Shown here: one piece after another, positions 61,624-64,000 of the stretch
How positions within the stretch are numbered: the stretch's first letter is position 1
Layout of the letters: each line of letters begins with the position of its first letter
Source of the DNA: Levilinea sp.
GTDB taxonomy: Bacteria > Chloroflexota > Anaerolineae > Anaerolineales > Anaerolineaceae
Length of the DNA stretch: 64,000 nt
Direction of reading: 5' to 3'
NCBI GenBank assembly: GCA_029975215.1
Contig: JARKPO010000046.1
Span: 62,001 to 126,000 of the forward strand
Translations under genes and position numbers: made by a program
Notes under the pieces: model-generated
The model's input: only the letters and a program-made list of their open reading frames with translations
What the model was told of the DNA's origin: nothing
Database searches by the model: none

Positions 61624-63909
61624 TTAATAAGGGTTAAGCTCCGCCCCCCCGCACAGATTGTCTGGGAGGAATTGCACACCGCTGGAGGAGCTGACCAGGC
61701 GTCCAGGCCGCCAGGCTGTATCTGTGCTGGAGCAGGTTCCCGTGTGGGCAATGGATTGGATCATCTTCCCGTTGAAGAATACTCGCACTGTGGGCCGCAC
61801 GGAGTTCATGACCGTGCCGGCGGCGTTGACGAGGAAATAATACTCCCCTGAATAGTAAGGATTTTTGCCGTTGTTGACGACCGTGGTGGAGGTGAGCGGA
61901 AAACCATCTCGAAGGTTGTCGCGGTTGTAGAAAGCAAAGGGGAATTCGTATAAATTCCCGAAGTTCGCCGCCGAAACAGCGGCGGGTGCGGCCGCGGGAA
62001 GGTAGAGGACTGTATCCACATCGCTGCTGCCGTCCTTGTAGGTTGTCACCAGGTTGATGTATTTTCCGGAAGGGATGGCATAATGCCCGCCTGTCAGGTT
62101 CGAATAGAGATACCCTGACTCCAGTTTTCTGGATTCGGCAAAGGTCTGAACGCCTTTCAGATAGCCTTTAGCGGAGATTTGCGTTTCGAAATAAACGAAT
62201 CCTGGGATGTTGATGAGGTCCACTTCGGAGTTGATCGGGCTCTCCACGCGGGAGGTGTCAATCACCTTACCGCTGACCAAAACTCGCACCACGGCCCCTG
62301 TCAACGGCAGACCGGTCTGGGCGTCTGTGATCCGAAAGGTGACGCCGGCGCGGTTCATGGCTGCGGCCATGTCCAGATATCGGGCTGCGCTGTTGTCCTG
62401 GGCCGCGCCGTAAGGGGCGATGTTCCCCGGCCAGCAGTACGGAGCGCTTCCTGCGTAGCCGGTGGTATTGTAGCCGTTGGTGACGGAAGTGACGGTTGGG
62501 TCCACAGCAATATTTAACGGCCGCCCTGCGGCAACCAGATGGTCAGCCAGATCTGCGGGGGTGTTGAACACCGCCGTGCCCCAAACGCGCGCAGCCACTG
62601 CGGATACATAGGGCGCAGCCATAGATGTTCCGCTGATGTAATCGGCGTAACGGTCTAACCCGTTAAAGGTCGAACGGTAAAATGGGTAGCTGGTGGGCAG
62701 GGTGGAGTAGATACTTTCCCCCGGGGCGATGATTTCAACCCAGCTGCCGTAGTTGGTAAAATTGGCCGCGCAGCGTGTGAAGGTTTCGGTGCTGGGAGTG
62801 ATGATATCATCCCCGTTCACGTCCACGGTCACCGAGTTTTGCCGCGCCGCGCCCACCGAAAGCAGCCCTGCCCCCAAGACGGCATCCTTTGCATAGGCTG
62901 CGGGGTAAGCGTTCGAGATGAGGGAAGTGCTGCTGTTTCCTGCGGCGGCAACCACCAATTTGCCTTTGGTGTTGATGGCATAATCCAGGGCGTTAAACTG
63001 CAGCGAAGAGGAAGGGCCTCCCAGACTCAGGTTAATGATGCGCGCAGGCGAATCGGCGCAGTGGATGATCCCTTGGGCGATATTGAAGCTGGTTCCAAAG
63101 CCTTGAGCTCCCAACACTTTGACGGCCAGGACTTTGCCGTTGGATAAACCCCACACACCCTGCTGGTTGTTGGCACGCGCGGCGATGATACCGGCCACGT
63201 GGGTGCCGTGACCGTTGTCATCATTGGCAATCTTGTCATCGTTGACATAATCGTAGCCATTCACCGCGCGCCCCTTCAGCTCGGGGTGGTTGACATCCAC
63301 GCCGGTGTCTACCACACACACCATCGGGCTGATTTTCTTATCAGGCCAGGTCAGGTTTGCGCCAATGAGCCAATGCCCCCATAGGTAGAAGGATTCGGGG
63401 TCATTTGGATAGGTTGGAATGGCCAGCGTGCGGCCCCCTTTGCGCACCAGGGTGCGCAGGCTTTTCAGCGTTTCCACCGAGCGCAGCTGTTCCCCTTCGG
63501 GCGTGCGAAAGGGGACTTCGCTCATCTCCGCAATGGGCTGGGCCTCCACATCGGTGGGCAGGGAGTAGATGTAGTTCGGCTCGGCAAAGCGAACGCCGGG
63601 CTGCTGGCTGAGCACGTCGGCCATTGCCAACACATCTGCCTGCACATCAAAGCTCAGCAGGGCTGCGCCCATCGTGACGGCTGCCACCTGGGCTCCGACG
63701 CTATCGGCCAGGGCACTGGCCTGGCTGTGCGAATGGACAGGCGGCAGGTTGACGTCAAACCCCACTACCAATTCGCCGGGTACGAAATCTGCCCCCTGTG
63801 GATTGGGGGGCAGGTCTTGCAGCTGGGGCTGCGCGGAGGCGGGGCCAAGGGGGAACAGGGCCAGGGCCAACAAGGCCGCGGCCAGACTATGAATCAGGCG
63901 TTTGGACAT
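61624..63909 (-). CDS. secreted subtilisin-like (S8) serine protease
   Basis: Protein of 761 residues. Signal peptide (about 1-26, cut near ASA-QP), an inhibitor-I9-like propeptide with GELVVGF (about 44-115), and the catalytic domain with Asp201 (VVDTGVD), His234 (NGHGTHVAG) and Ser429 (SGTSMAAP); the oxyanion Asn is in AAAGNSST. The C-terminal about 260 residues are beta-rich (a TDAQTGLPLTGAVVRV repeat like CnaB/carboxypeptidase-regulatory domains, then an unassigned end). AGGAG lies six bases before the ATG, and 21 codons further upstream have no support. Extracellular degradation of protein is the likely role. Confidence 0.93.
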   Translation of the reverse strand: MSKRLIHSLAAALLALALFPLGPASAQPQLQDLPPNPQGADFVPGELVVGFDVNLPPVHSHSQASALADSVGAQVAAVTMGAALLSFDVQADVLAMADVLSQQPGVRFAEPNYIYSLPTDVEAQPIAEMSEVPFRTPEGEQLRSVETLKSLRTLVRKGGRTLAIPTYPNDPESFYLWGHWLIGANLTWPDKKISPMVCVVDTGVDVNHPELKGRAVNGYDYVNDDKIANDDNGHGTHVAGIIAARANNQQGVWGLSNGKVLAVKVLGAQGFGTSFNIAQGIIHCADSPARIINLSLGGPSSSLQFNALDYAINTKGKLVVAAAGNSSTSLISNAYPAAYAKDAVLGAGLLSVGAARQNSVTVDVNGDDIITPSTETFTRCAANFTNYGSWVEIIAPGESIYSTLPTSYPFYRSTFNGLDRYADYISGTSMAAPYVSAVAARVWGTAVFNTPADLADHLVAAGRPLNIAVDPTVTSVTNGYNTTGYAGSAPYCWPGNIAPYGAAQDNSAARYLDMAAAMNRAGVTFRITDAQTGLPLTGAVVRVLVSGKVIDTSRVESPINSEVDLINIPGFVYFETQISAKGYLKGVQTFAESRKLESGYLYSNLTGGHYAIPSGKYINLVTTYKDGSSDVDTVLYLPAAAPAAVSAANFGNLYEFPFAFYNRDNLRDGFPLTSTTVVNNGKNPYYSGEYYFLVNAAGTVMNSVRPTVRVFFNGKMIQSIAHTGTCSSTDTAWRPGRLVSSSSGVQFLPDNLCGGAELNPY

Positions 63910-64000
63910 GGGTTTCTCCTGGGTGTGCGTGTAAATGGCTAAACCAGCCTGTGGGGTTAACGCTGCACGCATTCACCGTTTTGTCAAAGCTGGCGCGGGT
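63910..64000. other. region upstream of the subtilisin gene
   Basis: Only 91 bases to the window end; the protease promoter probably lies here or beyond. No motif stands out. Confidence 0.4.

Overview
The window is a GC-rich bacterial chromosome segment with dense, mostly short operons on both strands, good Shine-Dalgarno sites and clear sigma70-type promoters (TTGACA/TATAAT). No rRNA, tRNA, CRISPR array, IS element or prophage was recognised. The mixture of very large PAS/GAF histidine kinases, a 2-oxoacid:ferredoxin oxidoreductase, an Fe-S L-serine dehydratase, cobamide salvage genes and TadA/CpaF suggests an anaerobic member of the Chloroflexota (Anaerolineae-like). That assignment is inference from gene content; no marker gene is present to prove it.

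Layout. 0-6.3 kb: a CGNR zinc-finger regulator and, divergently, a run of small genes (DUF4386 membrane protein, MDR oxidoreductase, DUF333 lipoprotein, DUF3795 protein, membrane protein), then a glycosyltransferase and a DUF123/GIY-YIG-like protein. 6.3-11.6 kb: a TPP riboswitch-controlled thiamine salvage operon (thiN, thiB, thiP, thiQ, DUF402). 12-14 kb: a minus-strand cobamide remodelling operon (cobS, cbiR, cobU). 14-18 kb: lipid kinase, M24 peptidase, PAP2 phosphatase, SMR transporter with an unexplained leader, and a small conserved protein. 18-30.6 kb: a long minus-strand block (zinc-ribbon membrane protein, PfkB kinase, parA, parB, amidohydrolase, two histidine kinases, an OmpR-type regulator, a 96-residue unknown, CpaF ATPase, XRE regulator, TPR protein, GNAT, DsbA-like protein). 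31-39.5 kb: radC, then an envelope-sugar region behind a strongly structured leader: a polyprenyl glycosylphosphotransferase with swapped domain order, a LegB-like 4,6-dehydratase, a nucleotidyltransferase, a sugar aminotransferase, an LCP-family protein and an orphan membrane sensor. 39.6-46.9 kb: ferredoxin-linked 2-oxoacid oxidoreductase operon (minus), L-serine dehydratase, MscS channel, a tiny self-contained transcription unit with a 21-codon ORF, a RIO-type kinase and a membrane protein. 46.9-58.4 kb: a 1429-residue hybrid kinase, TIGR02206 membrane protein, AlaX, and a 1370-residue multi-GAF kinase with two response regulators. 58.4-64 kb: SDR enzyme, DUF985 cupin, a ParB/Srx-like plus double universal-stress-protein fusion, and a secreted subtilisin.

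How the genes work together. Thiamine import and pyrophosphorylation are placed under TPP feedback by a hairpin that appears to be both terminator and RBS mask. CobS/CbiR/CobU would open, reactivate and rebuild imported corrinoids. The 32-37 kb genes would activate and modify a sugar nucleotide, load it on a lipid carrier and attach the polymer to the envelope. The best candidates for something not well described are the small transcription unit at 44.82-45.01 kb, the structured leader at 31.9-32.2 kb with its domain-swapped transferase, the kinase/CpaF cluster at 21-26 kb, the leader before the SMR transporter, and a set of genes whose promoters imply leaderless mRNAs.
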